Shown here in pieces: positions 53,175 through 63,121 of a stretch of 64,000 bases of DNA. This DNA is from Noviherbaspirillum saxi (lineage in GTDB: Bacteria > Pseudomonadota > Gammaproteobacteria > Burkholderiales > Burkholderiaceae_D): positions 434,001 to 498,000 of the forward strand of contig NZ_QYUO01000001.1 of the NCBI RefSeq assembly GCF_003591035.1. The letters run 5' to 3'. The number at the start of each line of letters is the position of its first letter. Position 1 is the stretch's first letter. Both the position numbers and the translations under genes were made by a program. The notes under the pieces were generated by a model, which saw only the letters and a list, made by a program, of their open reading frames with translations, did not search any database and was not told the DNA's origin.

Positions 53175-54067
53175 ACAGGCACACGCCGCTTACCCTGACG
53201 CTGGCCGCACTGGTGTCGATATCGCCGCTGGTCATGGCCAAGGACGAAGTCAGCTCCGACGGCGTGAAGGTCGACAAGATGTCGCCGCTGCGCAATCTGG
53301 TGCCGGAAGAGCAACTCGAGGCGGCGGCATCGGAGCAGTATGTCGGCATCAAGCAGCAGGCAAACCAGCACAAGGCGCTGGCTGCCGATGATCATCCGGA
53401 GGTGCAGCGGCTGCGCGCGATTGCGCGCAAGCTCATTCCGCATGCGGTGCGCTGGAACGATCGCGCATCGAAATGGCAATGGGAAGTCAATCTGATCGGT
53501 TCAAAGGAAATCAATGCCTTCTGCATGCCCGGCGGGAAGATTGCCTTTTTCAGCGGCATCCTGAGCAATTTGAAACTGACCGATGATGAAGTCGCCATCG
53601 TCATGGGGCATGAAATCGCCCACGCCTTGCGTGAACACGGCCGCGAGCGGGTGGCGAAGTCCGGCCTGGCCAGCGCTGGTGCAAAGATCGCGGGTATCGG
53701 GTTATCGGCATTGTTGGGCGTGGACCCCAATCTCGCTACCGCCGCGACAGGCGGCATTGCCAACCTCACCATGCTGAAATTTTCACGCGACGATGAAACC
53801 GAAGCCGATCTGGTCGGCCTCGATATCGTCGCGCGCGCCGGCTACGATCCGCGTGCCGGCATCGCGTTGTGGCAAAAGATGGGCATGATCAGCAAGAACG
53901 CACCGCCGCAATGGTTCTCCACCCACCCGGCCGGCAAGAGCCGCATTGCTGAAATGCAAAAGCACATGCCTTCGGTCGTGCCTTTGTATGCGAAGGCCAA
54001 GGGCGTGCAGCCTACGTCGCTGCCGCCTTACGAATCGAATGTGAAGGGAATTGCGCCGATTCGGTGA
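53171..54067 (+). CDS. M48-family zinc metalloprotease, exported
   Basis: A 298-residue protease. Residues 1-23 form a signal peptide (ending PLVMA). The zinc site is HEIAH in VMGHEIAHALREHGRERV, and the third ligand Glu lies in DDETEADLVGLDIVARAGYDP. FSTHPAGKSRIAEM near the end fits the BepA/LoiP group, which acts on outer-membrane proteins in the periplasm. It overlaps the AmpG-like gene by 4 bases and ends the metX operon; an imperfect hairpin at 54083-54107 follows. Confidence 0.9.
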   Translation: MNRHTPLTLTLAALVSISPLVMAKDEVSSDGVKVDKMSPLRNLVPEEQLEAAASEQYVGIKQQANQHKALAADDHPEVQRLRAIARKLIPHAVRWNDRASKWQWEVNLIGSKEINAFCMPGGKIAFFSGILSNLKLTDDEVAIVMGHEIAHALREHGRERVAKSGLASAGAKIAGIGLSALLGVDPNLATAATGGIANLTMLKFSRDDETEADLVGLDIVARAGYDPRAGIALWQKMGMISKNAPPQWFSTHPAGKSRIAEMQKHMPSVVPLYAKAKGVQPTSLPPYESNVKGIAPIR

Positions 54068-54082
54068 ATAGAAGGTAGAAGG

Positions 54083-54107
54083 GGCAGGGCGGAAAATCGC
54101 CTCTGCC
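54083..54107. terminator. Imperfect terminator-like hairpin between M48 gene and xthA
   Basis: GGCAGGGCG pairs with CGCC-CTGCC with one bulged T. It lies between the convergent M48 and xthA genes. The T-run is weak, so this is a tentative terminator. Confidence 0.4.
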
Positions 54108-54142
54108 TCGGTTACAGTCAATTTGAAATGGTGCCGGCGCTA

Positions 54143-54940
54143 TCAAGCGCCCATGAACACCGACGCGCCGTTGTACTCTACCGTCAGCGGCGCATGATCG
54201 GAAAAACGCTCGGTCTTGTAGATCGACGCGGCACTGGCCTTCGATGCCAGATTCGGTGTCGATACATGGTAGTCAATCCGCCACCCGACATTGTTCGCCC
54301 ACGCCTGCCCGCGATTGCTCCACCAGGTGTAGGCATCGCCGGTTGTTTCGGGATGTAGCGCGCGGTACACATCGACCCAGCCCACATCGCCCAGCACCCT
54401 GCTCATCCACGCGCGCTCTTCCGGCAGGAAGCCGCTGTTCTTCTGGTTCGATTTCCAGTTCTTCAGGTCGATTGCTTTGTGCGCGATATTCCAGTCGCCG
54501 CAAATCACGACTTCCTGCCCGCATGCACGCAGCTTTTCCAGATGCGGCAAAAACACTTCCAGGAAACGAAACTTCGCCTGCTGCCTTTCCTCGCTGGATG
54601 AGCCGGAAGGGCAATACACGGAAATCACGCTCAGCTTGCCAAAATCGCACTGCACATAGCGGCCTTCGGCATCGAATTCGGCGCAGCCAAAACCGATCTG
54701 CACCGCATCCGGTTCATAGCGTGAGTACACGCCGACTCCGGAATATCCCTTCTTCTCGGCGTAGTGAAAATGGCCATGGTAGCCATGTGGCCTCAAAAAC
54801 TCTGGCGTCATATCGGCCGCCTGGGCCTTCAATTCCTGAACGCAGACGAAATCAGCGGATTGTTTTTGCATCCAATCGAAGAAGCCTTTCTTAGCGGCGG
54901 AGCGGATGCCGTTGAGGTTGGCGGAGATAACTTTCAGCAT
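54143..54940 (-). CDS. xthA: Exodeoxyribonuclease III
   Basis: A 265-residue AP endonuclease/3' exonuclease. MLKVISANLNGIRSAAKKGF, the metal Glu in CVQELK, GDWNIAHKAIDLKNWK, RIDYHV and the terminal SDHAPLTVEY are all conserved. It cuts at abasic sites and removes damaged 3' ends. The frame is open to 55027, but the ATG at 54940 is the family start. It lies downstream of the Rhs cluster on the same strand without an obvious link. Confidence 0.95.
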   Translation of the reverse strand: MLKVISANLNGIRSAAKKGFFDWMQKQSADFVCVQELKAQAADMTPEFLRPHGYHGHFHYAEKKGYSGVGVYSRYEPDAVQIGFGCAEFDAEGRYVQCDFGKLSVISVYCPSGSSSEERQQAKFRFLEVFLPHLEKLRACGQEVVICGDWNIAHKAIDLKNWKSNQKNSGFLPEERAWMSRVLGDVGWVDVYRALHPETTGDAYTWWSNRGQAWANNVGWRIDYHVSTPNLASKASAASIYKTERFSDHAPLTVEYNGASVFMGA

Positions 54941-55167
54941 GGTTTCCTGAGCGATAACGACGAGGGGCTTAGGATAACTTATCCGGCTGTTGAGTGTGAC
55001 GAGTCGTTGCTTCGGAGAGGGATGCAATCCGGTTTCGGAATCAAATACTGTGCTTTTCTTTTTTCGGCGGGTGTATCAATCGTCATGTTTGATTAATGAT
55101 TCGTTGCTCCGGTTTCGACGTGTCGTTGTATATACACGCAGCCTGAATGGCATACCCTTTGGACGTT

Positions 55168-55572
55168 TTATTGAGTTATTCTTTTTCCTGGCTCATCGTG
55201 TGCTTCAAGTGCTATTGAAGTAGCTTGAATTCGAATTTCAAGCTCGCTATGCTCGCCGGATGCAGATACCGAATTGACGTTAACAATGATTAAGTACTTT
55301 CCAAGGTTATCTGCAAGTTGTTCAGCGCGAATATCGTTTATCGAATCATTCGGAAGAATTCCCGGCGGATCAAGAACAATGCTTTCTACGCCTTCAAAAA
55401 CAATATATCCGTCGATCAAATCTTCAGCATCGTAATAATTCCATGACTCCGAACGCACACGGGAAATACAAGTCACTTGCATTTTGACTTCAGAATTCCA
55501 TCCATCGATCAACAATGATTTGCATCCGCGCTCACCAAGATAGATGGTTTTTAAGAACTCGATAACATTCAT
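55168..55572 (-). CDS. Possible second immunity protein of the Rhs cluster (DUF6258-like)
   Basis: A 134-residue acidic protein starting [21 protein letters not shown], with [10 protein letters not shown] and [19 protein letters not shown]. It resembles, from memory, DUF6258 proteins, which appear near polymorphic toxins. Length, acidity and a place just downstream of the Rhs-immunity pair suggest an orphan immunity gene left by an earlier toxin tip. It has no signal peptide. A 115-bp inverted repeat lies between it and the first immunity gene. Confidence 0.6.
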   Translation of the reverse strand: MNVIEFLKTIYLGERGCKSLLIDGWNSEVKMQVTCISRVRSESWNYYDAEDLIDGYIVFEGVESIVLDPPGILPNDSINDIRAEQLADNLGKYLIIVNVNSVSASGEHSELEIRIQATSIALEAHDEPGKRITQ

Positions 55573-55593
55573 TTTTCATCACTTTTTATCGTT

Positions 55594-55708
55594 CGCGAGT
55601 TCAAAGACCAAGTGCAACTGATGAATAATGAGGTCCGGTGGAAAGATGCGATAGCATGCGAGTCTCCAGACCGCCAAGTCAAAGTTGCACTTCGTATTCG
55701 AACTCGCG
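55594..55708. repeat. Inverted repeat between the two small Rhs-associated genes
   Basis: Arms 55594-55619 and 55683-55708 pair over 26 bases at 23 positions (CGCGAGTTC and AAGTGCAACT are the exact blocks). The 63-base centre has a further GGTC...GACC pair. It could be a remnant with insertion-sequence ends or a recombination point used to exchange toxin/immunity cassettes. It does not share the core seen in the elements at 8840 and 34437. Confidence 0.6.
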
Positions 55709-55730
55709 TTGGAAAACCTACTTCGTTCAA

Positions 55731-55982
55731 TTAATGTGGTGTCCTCCAATTAGATAGGATTTGGATGAACTCATCCAAACTTATCCAGAGTGGTTCTGAT
55801 TCATCCTCCCATAAATTTTCTATGGATACACCTTTTAGGGAAAATTTTACATTGAATGCGTTACCTGTCAGCTCAAGCTCGTCGTGGTGGCCAGACAGCA
55901 CATTATTTGCGTAACCTAAATACTTGCGCTGAGTAAGTGGCGTTTGAACATCGCTTTCTAGAAAATCGCTTATGGTTTTCAT
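55731..55982 (-). CDS. Putative immunity protein of the Rhs-EndoU toxin
   Basis: An 83-residue acidic protein (MKTISDFLESDVQTPLTQRK, then SGHHDELELTG and SEPLWISLDEFIQIL). I do not recognise its family. It starts 16 bases after the Rhs toxin gene on the same strand, the standard place for the cognate immunity gene. Size and negative charge also fit a protein that covers a basic nuclease site. Base composition is A+T-rich like the toxin tip. Confidence 0.7.
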   Translation of the reverse strand: MKTISDFLESDVQTPLTQRKYLGYANNVLSGHHDELELTGNAFNVKFSLKGVSIENLWEDESEPLWISLDEFIQILSNWRTPH

Positions 55983-55998
55983 ACTGTAACTACCCCAT

Positions 55999-58900
55999 TT
56001 ACATTTTTGGAAAAGCTGTATTGATTTTTCCCGAAGTATCTAAATACCCTTCCATTTTTACTCCACTTGTTGATCGCCCTTTGAAACTTCTGCCATCAAT
56101 AGCACCTTTCGTTACTGCGTCTTGATAGGCTGAACGAATTTCAGTAAGAGTTTGGGCTCTTGACCATGTGTTAGGAAACATTGTTGAGGTTTTGATTTGA
56201 TAAATACCGGTGGCAGGATTAAATACTCCAACATTAGCTTCGTAAACGCCGTGTTTATTTGCTGGGCCTCTTTGGGTAACTATCGCATTGTCGACATGGC
56301 CAATTGATCCTTCGTGGTGAAATCCAGTTGGCCGCCCCCTGCGATTAGTTTCACCATGAAATATATGTTTAAGATTGATTTGTGGAGAGCATGGGCAAGA
56401 AGATAAGCCGAGCGGATCGATCCACGCTATGGGATTTGGCGCATATTGATACAGGTTATCGCCGCCCTGCAGCCCGATCGGATCCTGGCTGATGAACCGT
56501 CCTATATCCGGATCGTAGTACCGGAAGCGGTTGTAATGCAATCCGGTTTCACTATCGCAGTATTGCCCCTGGAAACGGATCGGCTGCACCTCGGCAAACG
56601 TGTCGGCGCCGGGCGTGCTGCTCGCGTCGGGTTCAGGTTCCAAGGTTACGGCCAGCGTATTGCCCCATGCCCGGTAGGTCGCTGCCCACACCAGCTTGCC
56701 GTCGTCGGCAGTCAGTTCGCGCGGCGTGCCCAGATGATCGACATGCAGATGCCGGATGCGCTGTGCCTGGCGACGGCTCCCTGTGGCTTGCCCGACCTGC
56801 GGGGCGCTGTTCTGCACCTGCGCCAAGGGCACGAACGACTCCGGCTCATACACATGGGTGCGCATGTGACTGCCCCTCGTCTCGCACAGCAAGCGGTTGC
56901 CATCCCAGAGGAACCGCGTGGTGCCGAACGCATCGCGCTTGAACAGGCGCCGTCCGAACGGATCATAGCCATAGCGTACCGTTTGCACTGCCGGCTGGTC
57001 TTCCTGCGCAGGGCGGGTGACGTTCGCTTCGACCAGTTGATGCTCGGCATTCCAGCGCAGCGTCATCTGCGTATGGCGGCCGATCTTCTTGTCGATCAGG
57101 TTGCCATGCGTATCGTATGCAAACCGCTTGTCTTCATGCACGGTGACCCGGTTGTTGACGATGCGCCCGGCGCTGCCGGTGGCGTGCTGCGCATCGAGCA
57201 GGTTGTGCGCCGGATCGAAGGCAAAGACTTCCGCCAGGGTCGGCTGCGTGGCTTGCAGCAGGCGGCCGATGGCGTCGTACTGGTAGCGGGTAAGCCCGCT
57301 GCGGCGGTCCTCCAGCGTGGCCAGGTTGCCGGCACGGTCATAGCCGTAATGGCGGCTGAGGAGGCCGTCTTCTCCCTTGCTGGCCTGCTGGGCGGTCAGC
57401 CGTCCCGCCGGGTCATACTGGAACCGGCTGGCCATCGCCCCCTGGGTGCGGCCGATCACCCGATGCAGCGCATCGCGCTCCAGATCGGTGACCACCTCGC
57501 CGTCCAGGCTGATCTGGTGCAGATGCCCGCTGCCGTAATACAACTGCTGCATCACCCTGCCATCGGGCAAGGTGGTCTGGAGCCGGTTGCCCAGCGCATC
57601 GTAGGCATGGGTGAGCGTGGTGGCGCGGCCTTCGGCGGTGGTGGTCTCGGCCACCAGTTGCCCGATCGCGTCATACTGCAGCTGCACATGGGCGTGCTGG
57701 TTTCTGGCTTGCACCAGCCGGCCCAGCTTGTCATACGCATAGACGCTGCGCAATTGCTCGGCCTGGGCGGCCCCGGTCAGGTGCGAGACGATCTTTTCGA
57801 GCAGCCGGCCACCGCCATCGCGGCGGTAGGTGGTTTCGATCGCTGCGCTCTGTGCCGTCGCCAGCGGCGCCAGGTTGGGCAGCGTGCCCAATTCTTCCCT
57901 GGCCACCGGCCAGCCGGAGGCATCATAGCGGTAGCGCGTGACCCGTGCATCCACCCTGATTTCCTGCACCAGCCGGTCCGCCGCATCGTAGGCAAAGGCA
58001 TGCACCGCCCCATTCTCGTTGACCAGTTGCACCAGTCGCCGGGCGGCGTCGTAGCGGTATTGCACCGCATGCCCGAGCGCATCGGTACGGGTCAGCGGCT
58101 TGCCATCGACATCGCGCGCATAGACGGTGCGCTGACCGGCGCCATCGACATGGGCGATGAGCCGGCCCAGCGCATCGTAGTCCAGCTGTTCTTCGCGGCC
58201 ATCCGGATACACGATCGCGGCAAGCCGGCCAAGTTGATCATGGCGATAGCGGGTGACGTGTCCCAGCGCATCCCGGAGCGCGATCAGCCGGCCCTCGTCA
58301 TCGTAGTCAAAGCGGGTGGTGTGCTGCGCGCAATCGGTATGGCTGCGTACCTGACCGCTGCTGTCATACGCGAAGGTGCGGGTCTTGCCGTGCGCATCGA
58401 TGATGGCCAGCGGCAAGCCGCGCCCATCATGGCGGTAGTGCGTGCGCTGGCCCAGCGCATCGGTGACCGAAGCCAGGTTGCCGCAGGCATCGTAGCGGTA
58501 GGCGGTGATGCCGCCTTCGGCATCGGTCACCAGCGCCGGCTGGCTGGTGCGGCCGTCGTACACGATGCGGGTGATGCCGCCCTCGGGCGCTTCGATGCGG
58601 ATCAGCAGGCTGCGGCTGTCGTAGCGATAGCGGGTGGTGCGCCCGGCCGCATCGGTGGCTGCCAGCACATTGCCATAGTCGTCGAGCAACTGCTCGGTAC
58701 GCTGCCCCAGCGCATCGGTAGCGCCGGTATAACGCTGCGCGCGGTCAAAGCGGTACGTATGGCGGCGCCCGAGCCGGTCGGTGACCACCGTTTCATGCGG
58801 CCGATAGTCGAACGACCAGGATTGGCCGCTATTGGTCCAGTGCCGGAGCACGCGGCCGGCGGGGCGGTAGTCATCGTACGTGTATGCGGCGATCAATCCG

Positions 58901-60642
58901 CCGGGCTGGCTGTGGCGGATCAGGAGATGGTTGCGGTAGCCGAATTCACGCACCGTCTGGCCCAGCCGGTTGCGGACCCGGATCAGGTCGCCGGCGGCAT
59001 CGTAGTCGTAATGCACCAGCGGCACGGCGCTAGGCGGCACCGGCGCCTCGGGGGTGTCGCGCAACAGCGAGACCGTGCGCAGGCGCTGCCCGCTAAAGTC
59101 CAGCACATAGGTGCGGCCGGCGCTGTCGAACAGGCGCGTCGGTTGCCGGCATTCATCGTAGAGAATGCGGGTGGTGTTGCCGTTGCGGTCGGTGATGTCG
59201 GTCAGGTGGGCCATCCCGGCATGCGGGTCCGCCAGCGCAAAGGTGCTGTGGGTCTGGTCGCGGTCGATCAGCGCAAAGCACAAGGCAGACAGCCGCACCA
59301 GCGTGACTTGCTCGTAGGGCGAATACAGGCGCTGGCCGATCTGGGGCAGGCTGAAGCTGACTTCCCGCTGTTGCGGATCGAGCACGACGACGCGGTCGGC
59401 GCTTACCTGCAATGCCAGCGAGATCGGCAGGCTCCAGCCCTGGCCGAGCCAGCCGATGCGGGGATTGTCGGAACTGTAGCTGCGCTGCCAGAGCAGGGGC
59501 AGCGGCGCGGGCAAGGCGAAATCGCGCTCGAGCTCGCCGGTGAGCAGCTTGTTGCCGAAGATCGGGTTGACTGGATGGCCGACGGTCACGCATTGCTTGC
59601 AGGATTTGCCGCGGCCCTCGCTGGTCTGGCCGGCCGGGGCGGGCGCGGCAGCGGGTCGCGGTGCAGGGACCGGTGCAGGAGCAGGCTTGGAACGTACCGG
59701 AGGACGCTCGGCCGCCGAAGCGCCGGGTTGCAAGACCGGGCTCTTGTGCAGCGCCGCTTCATTGGCGGCCACCCATTGGGCAAACCGCGGCCCCAGCTTG
59801 CTCCCAGCCAGTTCCTTGAGCAAGGTATCCCGCGCGTGTACCCCGCGCGAAAAATACTGCAACACGCTCGACAGGATCATCACAATCAGCAGTATCTTGC
59901 CTTCTGCAAAAGCCTCGGCCGCATTGGCCATGTCCGCCACATAACGGCCAGGCGCGCTGTCTTTGTAATGGATCGCATTCCAGGACAGTGCAAATCCGCG
60001 GGCAAACTGCCTGGTCATCTCGGAAATCGTATGAAACACGCCGTCGGCCAGACTGGCCAGTCCCATCAGCGCCATCACCTGGCCACCCAGTTTGGCCCCG
60101 GCGGCCGCGCCCAGCGCCGCCCCGGGGATGGCTCCGACGCCGCCGGCGAAGCTGCCGGCAATGCCGCCGACCACACCGCCCAATACCGCGCCGCCGCCAA
60201 CATAAATTGCCACTTCCTTGGCTGTCGCCAGCAGCAGATGCGCAATCGTCTGGCCGACGCCGCTCCAGTCGAAGGCCGGCAGCCGCTCGCGCAGGAGCGC
60301 ATACAGACGCGCATCACTGCGGCTCAGCGCAGCGGTTACGCATTGCCCGTTGCGCACGCCCGGTACGCTGGCAAGACCATCGGCGACTTCGTCATAGGCG
60401 CGGCTGACCTGATGCGAATAGATGCCGATGCGGCGCTGGATGTCCGCCTGCACCTGGGCGCTGGCGGCGTGAAAGGCGCGCTCGTACGACTGCAGCACGA
60501 AGTCGAGCGAGACAGGCGGCTGGGAAGAGGGTGAGGAACGGCGCGAAGACAGTAAGACGGGCAGCATGAAGGAATACAGCGCGAAGCAGCAGAAGTTGTT
60601 ATATAGATATGTTAACAATACATTAACATTTTGCTGTTGCAC
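55999..60642 (-). CDS. Rhs polymorphic toxin with C-terminal EndoU nuclease
   Basis: A giant protein of up to 1547 residues. The N-terminal about 300 residues have glycine-rich hydrophobic helices (GGGAVLGGVVGGIAGSFAGG) and resemble Rhs pre-domains used for delivery. HPVNPIFGNKLLTGELERDF opens the DUF6531/Rhs core, made of many YDxxGRL repeats up to about residue 1420. The core ends with the hallmark NLYQYAPNPIAWIDPLGL, where the tip is cut. The last about 120 residues (HIFHGETNRRGRPTGFHHEG, then STMFPNTWSRAQTLTEI) match bacterial EndoU nucleases, which cut tRNA or other RNA in rival cells. GTG at 60642 is the outermost start; ATG at 60567 is an alternative. Confidence 0.88.
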   Translation of the reverse strand: MQQQNVNVLLTYLYNNFCCFALYSFMLPVLLSSRRSSPSSQPPVSLDFVLQSYERAFHAASAQVQADIQRRIGIYSHQVSRAYDEVADGLASVPGVRNGQCVTAALSRSDARLYALLRERLPAFDWSGVGQTIAHLLLATAKEVAIYVGGGAVLGGVVGGIAGSFAGGVGAIPGAALGAAAGAKLGGQVMALMGLASLADGVFHTISEMTRQFARGFALSWNAIHYKDSAPGRYVADMANAAEAFAEGKILLIVMILSSVLQYFSRGVHARDTLLKELAGSKLGPRFAQWVAANEAALHKSPVLQPGASAAERPPVRSKPAPAPVPAPRPAAAPAPAGQTSEGRGKSCKQCVTVGHPVNPIFGNKLLTGELERDFALPAPLPLLWQRSYSSDNPRIGWLGQGWSLPISLALQVSADRVVVLDPQQREVSFSLPQIGQRLYSPYEQVTLVRLSALCFALIDRDQTHSTFALADPHAGMAHLTDITDRNGNTTRILYDECRQPTRLFDSAGRTYVLDFSGQRLRTVSLLRDTPEAPVPPSAVPLVHYDYDAAGDLIRVRNRLGQTVREFGYRNHLLIRHSQPGGLIAAYTYDDYRPAGRVLRHWTNSGQSWSFDYRPHETVVTDRLGRRHTYRFDRAQRYTGATDALGQRTEQLLDDYGNVLAATDAAGRTTRYRYDSRSLLIRIEAPEGGITRIVYDGRTSQPALVTDAEGGITAYRYDACGNLASVTDALGQRTHYRHDGRGLPLAIIDAHGKTRTFAYDSSGQVRSHTDCAQHTTRFDYDDEGRLIALRDALGHVTRYRHDQLGRLAAIVYPDGREEQLDYDALGRLIAHVDGAGQRTVYARDVDGKPLTRTDALGHAVQYRYDAARRLVQLVNENGAVHAFAYDAADRLVQEIRVDARVTRYRYDASGWPVAREELGTLPNLAPLATAQSAAIETTYRRDGGGRLLEKIVSHLTGAAQAEQLRSVYAYDKLGRLVQARNQHAHVQLQYDAIGQLVAETTTAEGRATTLTHAYDALGNRLQTTLPDGRVMQQLYYGSGHLHQISLDGEVVTDLERDALHRVIGRTQGAMASRFQYDPAGRLTAQQASKGEDGLLSRHYGYDRAGNLATLEDRRSGLTRYQYDAIGRLLQATQPTLAEVFAFDPAHNLLDAQHATGSAGRIVNNRVTVHEDKRFAYDTHGNLIDKKIGRHTQMTLRWNAEHQLVEANVTRPAQEDQPAVQTVRYGYDPFGRRLFKRDAFGTTRFLWDGNRLLCETRGSHMRTHVYEPESFVPLAQVQNSAPQVGQATGSRRQAQRIRHLHVDHLGTPRELTADDGKLVWAATYRAWGNTLAVTLEPEPDASSTPGADTFAEVQPIRFQGQYCDSETGLHYNRFRYYDPDIGRFISQDPIGLQGGDNLYQYAPNPIAWIDPLGLSSCPCSPQINLKHIFHGETNRRGRPTGFHHEGSIGHVDNAIVTQRGPANKHGVYEANVGVFNPATGIYQIKTSTMFPNTWSRAQTLTEIRSAYQDAVTKGAIDGRSFKGRSTSGVKMEGYLDTSGKINTAFPKM

Positions 60643-60873
60643 AAGAATTTATTGGTGGCTGCAAAGGTTCGCTAATACCAATCCTGACTCGTAACGTAAT
60701 GACAAATGATCCGATTGCGGCTTTCAGCCTAAAGCCGTGCCGACATTGCTTTTCAAAGAGGTATAGGACTTAAAATATCGGCTTTGTCGTGTGGATGCGG
60801 GACGCGCGTTTCCGTCTATCGCTCCACCGTGTTCGCTATTTCGTCTATCCCATCATCTCTACCGAGGACCACC

Positions 60874-61539
60874 TTGAGCCAACTACGTCAGGAATTCATC
60901 GCCTTCTCCGTCTCTACCGGAGTACTGCGGTTCGGCGATTTCGTCACCAAGGCAGGGCGTAATTCGCCTTACTTTTTCAATGCGGGGCTGTTCAATGAAG
61001 GCGCGACGCTGGGCAAGTTGGCCGATTTCTATGCGCAGACGCTGATCGATTCAGGTGTCGAGTTCGACATGCTGTTCGGTCCGGCGTACAAGGGCATTAC
61101 GCTGGCCGCCGCGACATCGGTCGCGCTGGCCAACAAGGGACGCAACGTTCCATTCGCCTATAACCGCAAAGAGGCAAAGGACCATGGAGAGGGCGGCACC
61201 ATCGTCGGCGCCACGCTGCAGGGAAGGGTAGTGATTATCGACGACGTGATTTCGGCCGGTACGTCGGTGCGTGAATCGGTCGAGATGATCCGCGCGGCAG
61301 GCGCGACGCCATGTGCGGTATTGATTGCGCTGGACCGGATGGAACGCTCGGGCAAGGATGGCGCCTTGTCCGAACATTCGGCGGTGCAGGAGGTGGCCAA
61401 TGCCTATGGCATGCCGGTGATTTCGATCGGCAATCTGGCTGATTTGCTTGAATATATTTCGCAGGCGGGCGCGAACCAGGATCTGGCCCAATACAAGGAT
61501 GCCGTGGCTGCCTATCGCAGCCGTTACGGCATTGTGTAA
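60874..61539 (+). CDS. pyrE: Orotate phosphoribosyltransferase
   Basis: A 221-residue phosphoribosyltransferase. GRNSPYFFNAGLFNEGATL and FGPAYKGITLAAATSVAL are the family signature, and VVIIDDVISAGTSVRES is the PRPP-binding loop. It makes OMP from orotate in pyrimidine synthesis. Length against Escherichia coli PyrE (213) favours a TTG start at 60874, which has GAGG at a suitable distance; the frame itself is open from 60784. It converges on gatB. Confidence 0.93.
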   Translation: MSQLRQEFIAFSVSTGVLRFGDFVTKAGRNSPYFFNAGLFNEGATLGKLADFYAQTLIDSGVEFDMLFGPAYKGITLAAATSVALANKGRNVPFAYNRKEAKDHGEGGTIVGATLQGRVVIIDDVISAGTSVRESVEMIRAAGATPCAVLIALDRMERSGKDGALSEHSAVQEVANAYGMPVISIGNLADLLEYISQAGANQDLAQYKDAVAAYRSRYGIV

Positions 61540-61558
61540 CTGCTATTGGTGCAGTTGA

Positions 61559-61583
61559 CTGGCGGCGCGCATCACGCCGCCAG
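61559..61583. terminator. Hairpin between convergent pyrE and gatB
   Basis: CTGGCGGCG (61559-61567) pairs perfectly with CGCCGCCAG (61575-61583) around a 7-base loop. It lies between the stops of pyrE and gatB. The T-tract after it is short, so it is a moderate terminator candidate in the plus direction. Confidence 0.6.
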
Positions 61584-61589
61584 AGTCTT

Positions 61590-63050
61590 TCAACCCACCA
61601 GCTTTTGCTTCAGCAATTCGGTCAACTGCGCCGGATTGGCCTTGCCCTTGGTAGCCTTCATCGCCTGGCCGATAATCGCATTGAAGGCCTTTTCCTTGCC
61701 GGAGCGGTACTCTTCTACCGATTTCGCATTCGCGGCCAGGACTTCGTCGACGATCTTTTCCAGCGCGCCGCTGTCGGAAATCTGCTTCAAGCCCTTGGAC
61801 TCGATAATGTCGTCGGCGATGCCGGCCTTGTCCGACTTCGCTTCCCACATGCCGGCGAATACTTCCTTGGCGATCTTGTTGGAAATCGTGCCGTCGGCGA
61901 TTCTTTGCAATAGCAGCGCAAGCTGTTCCGCTTTCACTGGCGAGTCGGCAATGTCCACGCCTTCGCGGTTCAGCGTCGATGACACGTCGCCCATCAGCCA
62001 GTTTGCGGCGGGCTTGGCCTGCTCCCTGCCGGCCTTGCCGACCACGGCTTCGAAATACGAGGCCATCGCTTTCGATTGGGTCAGTACCGCCGCGTCGTAT
62101 TCCGGCAAGCCATAATCGTTGACGAAGCGCTCGCGCATCGCGCCGGGCAATTCCGGCATGCTGGCCTTCACGCGATCAATCCAGTCCTGCGCGATGACCA
62201 GCGGCGGCAAATCGGGATCGGGGAAATAGCGGTAATCCTGCGCGTCTTCCTTGCTGCGCATCGAGCGCGTTTCCTTGCGATCCGGATCGTACAGGCGGGT
62301 TTCCTGCACCACCTTGCCGCCATCCTCGATCAACTCGATCTGGCGGCGCACTTCATAGTTGATCGCCTCTTCAAGGAAGCGAAACGAGTTCAGGTTCTTG
62401 ATTTCGCAGCGCGTGCCGTATTCCTTCTGGCCGAATGGGCGCACCGATACGTTGGCGTCGCAGCGGAACGATCCTTCCTGCATGTTGCCGTCGCAAATGC
62501 CCAGCCACATCACCAGCGAATGCAGTGATTTCGCATAGGCGACCGCTTCGGCGGCGCTGCGCATGTCGGGCTCGGTCACGATTTCGAGCAGCGGCGTGCC
62601 GGCGCGGTTGAGGTCGATGCCGGACATGCCGTGATAATCCTCATGCAGCGACTTGCCGGCGTCTTCTTCCAGGTGCGCGCGCGTGAGTTGTACGCTGCGC
62701 ATCTCCGCCTTGCCATCCTTTTCAAGCACGAAGGAAACCGTGCCGCCCTGGACTACCGGAATTTCATACTGGCTGATCTGGTATCCCTTGGGCAGGTCGG
62801 GATAAAAGTAATTCTTGCGCGCGAAGATGGATTGCGGCGCAATCTTGGCACCGATCGCCAGGCCGAACTGGATCGCGCGTTCGACCGCGCCCTTGTTCAT
62901 GACCGGCAGCACGCCAGGCAACGCGAGGTCGACCGGCGAGGCTTGCGTATTTGGCTCGGCGCCGAAGCGTGTCGACGCGCCGCTGAATATCTTGGATTGG
63001 GTCGAGAGTTGCGCGTGCGTCTCAAGACCGATTACGACTTCCCATTGCAT
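61590..63050 (-). CDS. gatB: Asp/Glu-tRNA amidotransferase subunit B
   Basis: A 486-residue Gat[23 protein letters not shown] is the conserved N-terminus, [18 protein letters not shown] the kinase-site region and ANVSVRPFG the metal-linked block; the C-terminal YqeY-like domain ends [12 protein letters not shown]. With GatA and GatC it converts Glu-tRNA(Gln) and Asp-tRNA(Asn) to the amidated forms. The ATG at 63050 is preceded by GAGGACA; the frame is open 14 codons beyond. An extra secreted-protein gene lies between it and gatA. Confidence 0.96.
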   Translation of the reverse strand: MQWEVVIGLETHAQLSTQSKIFSGASTRFGAEPNTQASPVDLALPGVLPVMNKGAVERAIQFGLAIGAKIAPQSIFARKNYFYPDLPKGYQISQYEIPVVQGGTVSFVLEKDGKAEMRSVQLTRAHLEEDAGKSLHEDYHGMSGIDLNRAGTPLLEIVTEPDMRSAAEAVAYAKSLHSLVMWLGICDGNMQEGSFRCDANVSVRPFGQKEYGTRCEIKNLNSFRFLEEAINYEVRRQIELIEDGGKVVQETRLYDPDRKETRSMRSKEDAQDYRYFPDPDLPPLVIAQDWIDRVKASMPELPGAMRERFVNDYGLPEYDAAVLTQSKAMASYFEAVVGKAGREQAKPAANWLMGDVSSTLNREGVDIADSPVKAEQLALLLQRIADGTISNKIAKEVFAGMWEAKSDKAGIADDIIESKGLKQISDSGALEKIVDEVLAANAKSVEEYRSGKEKAFNAIIGQAMKATKGKANPAQLTELLKQKLVG

Positions 63051-63121
63051 GGTGTTGTCCTCATTTTGCTTGCTTCCCGCCGCCTGCGCCAAGCAGACGC
63101 AAACGGGCGGCAGGTTGCTGA

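Noticed and set aside
55594..55708. Integron attC site
   Set aside because: The arms lack the conserved core-site ends (RYYYAAC and GTTRRRY at the required places) and there is no integrase nearby.
56446..60534. A very long open frame on the plus strand opposite the Rhs gene
   Set aside because: It is the antisense shadow of the Rhs coding region, rich in repeats in step with the YD repeats, and has no recognisable protein motif.
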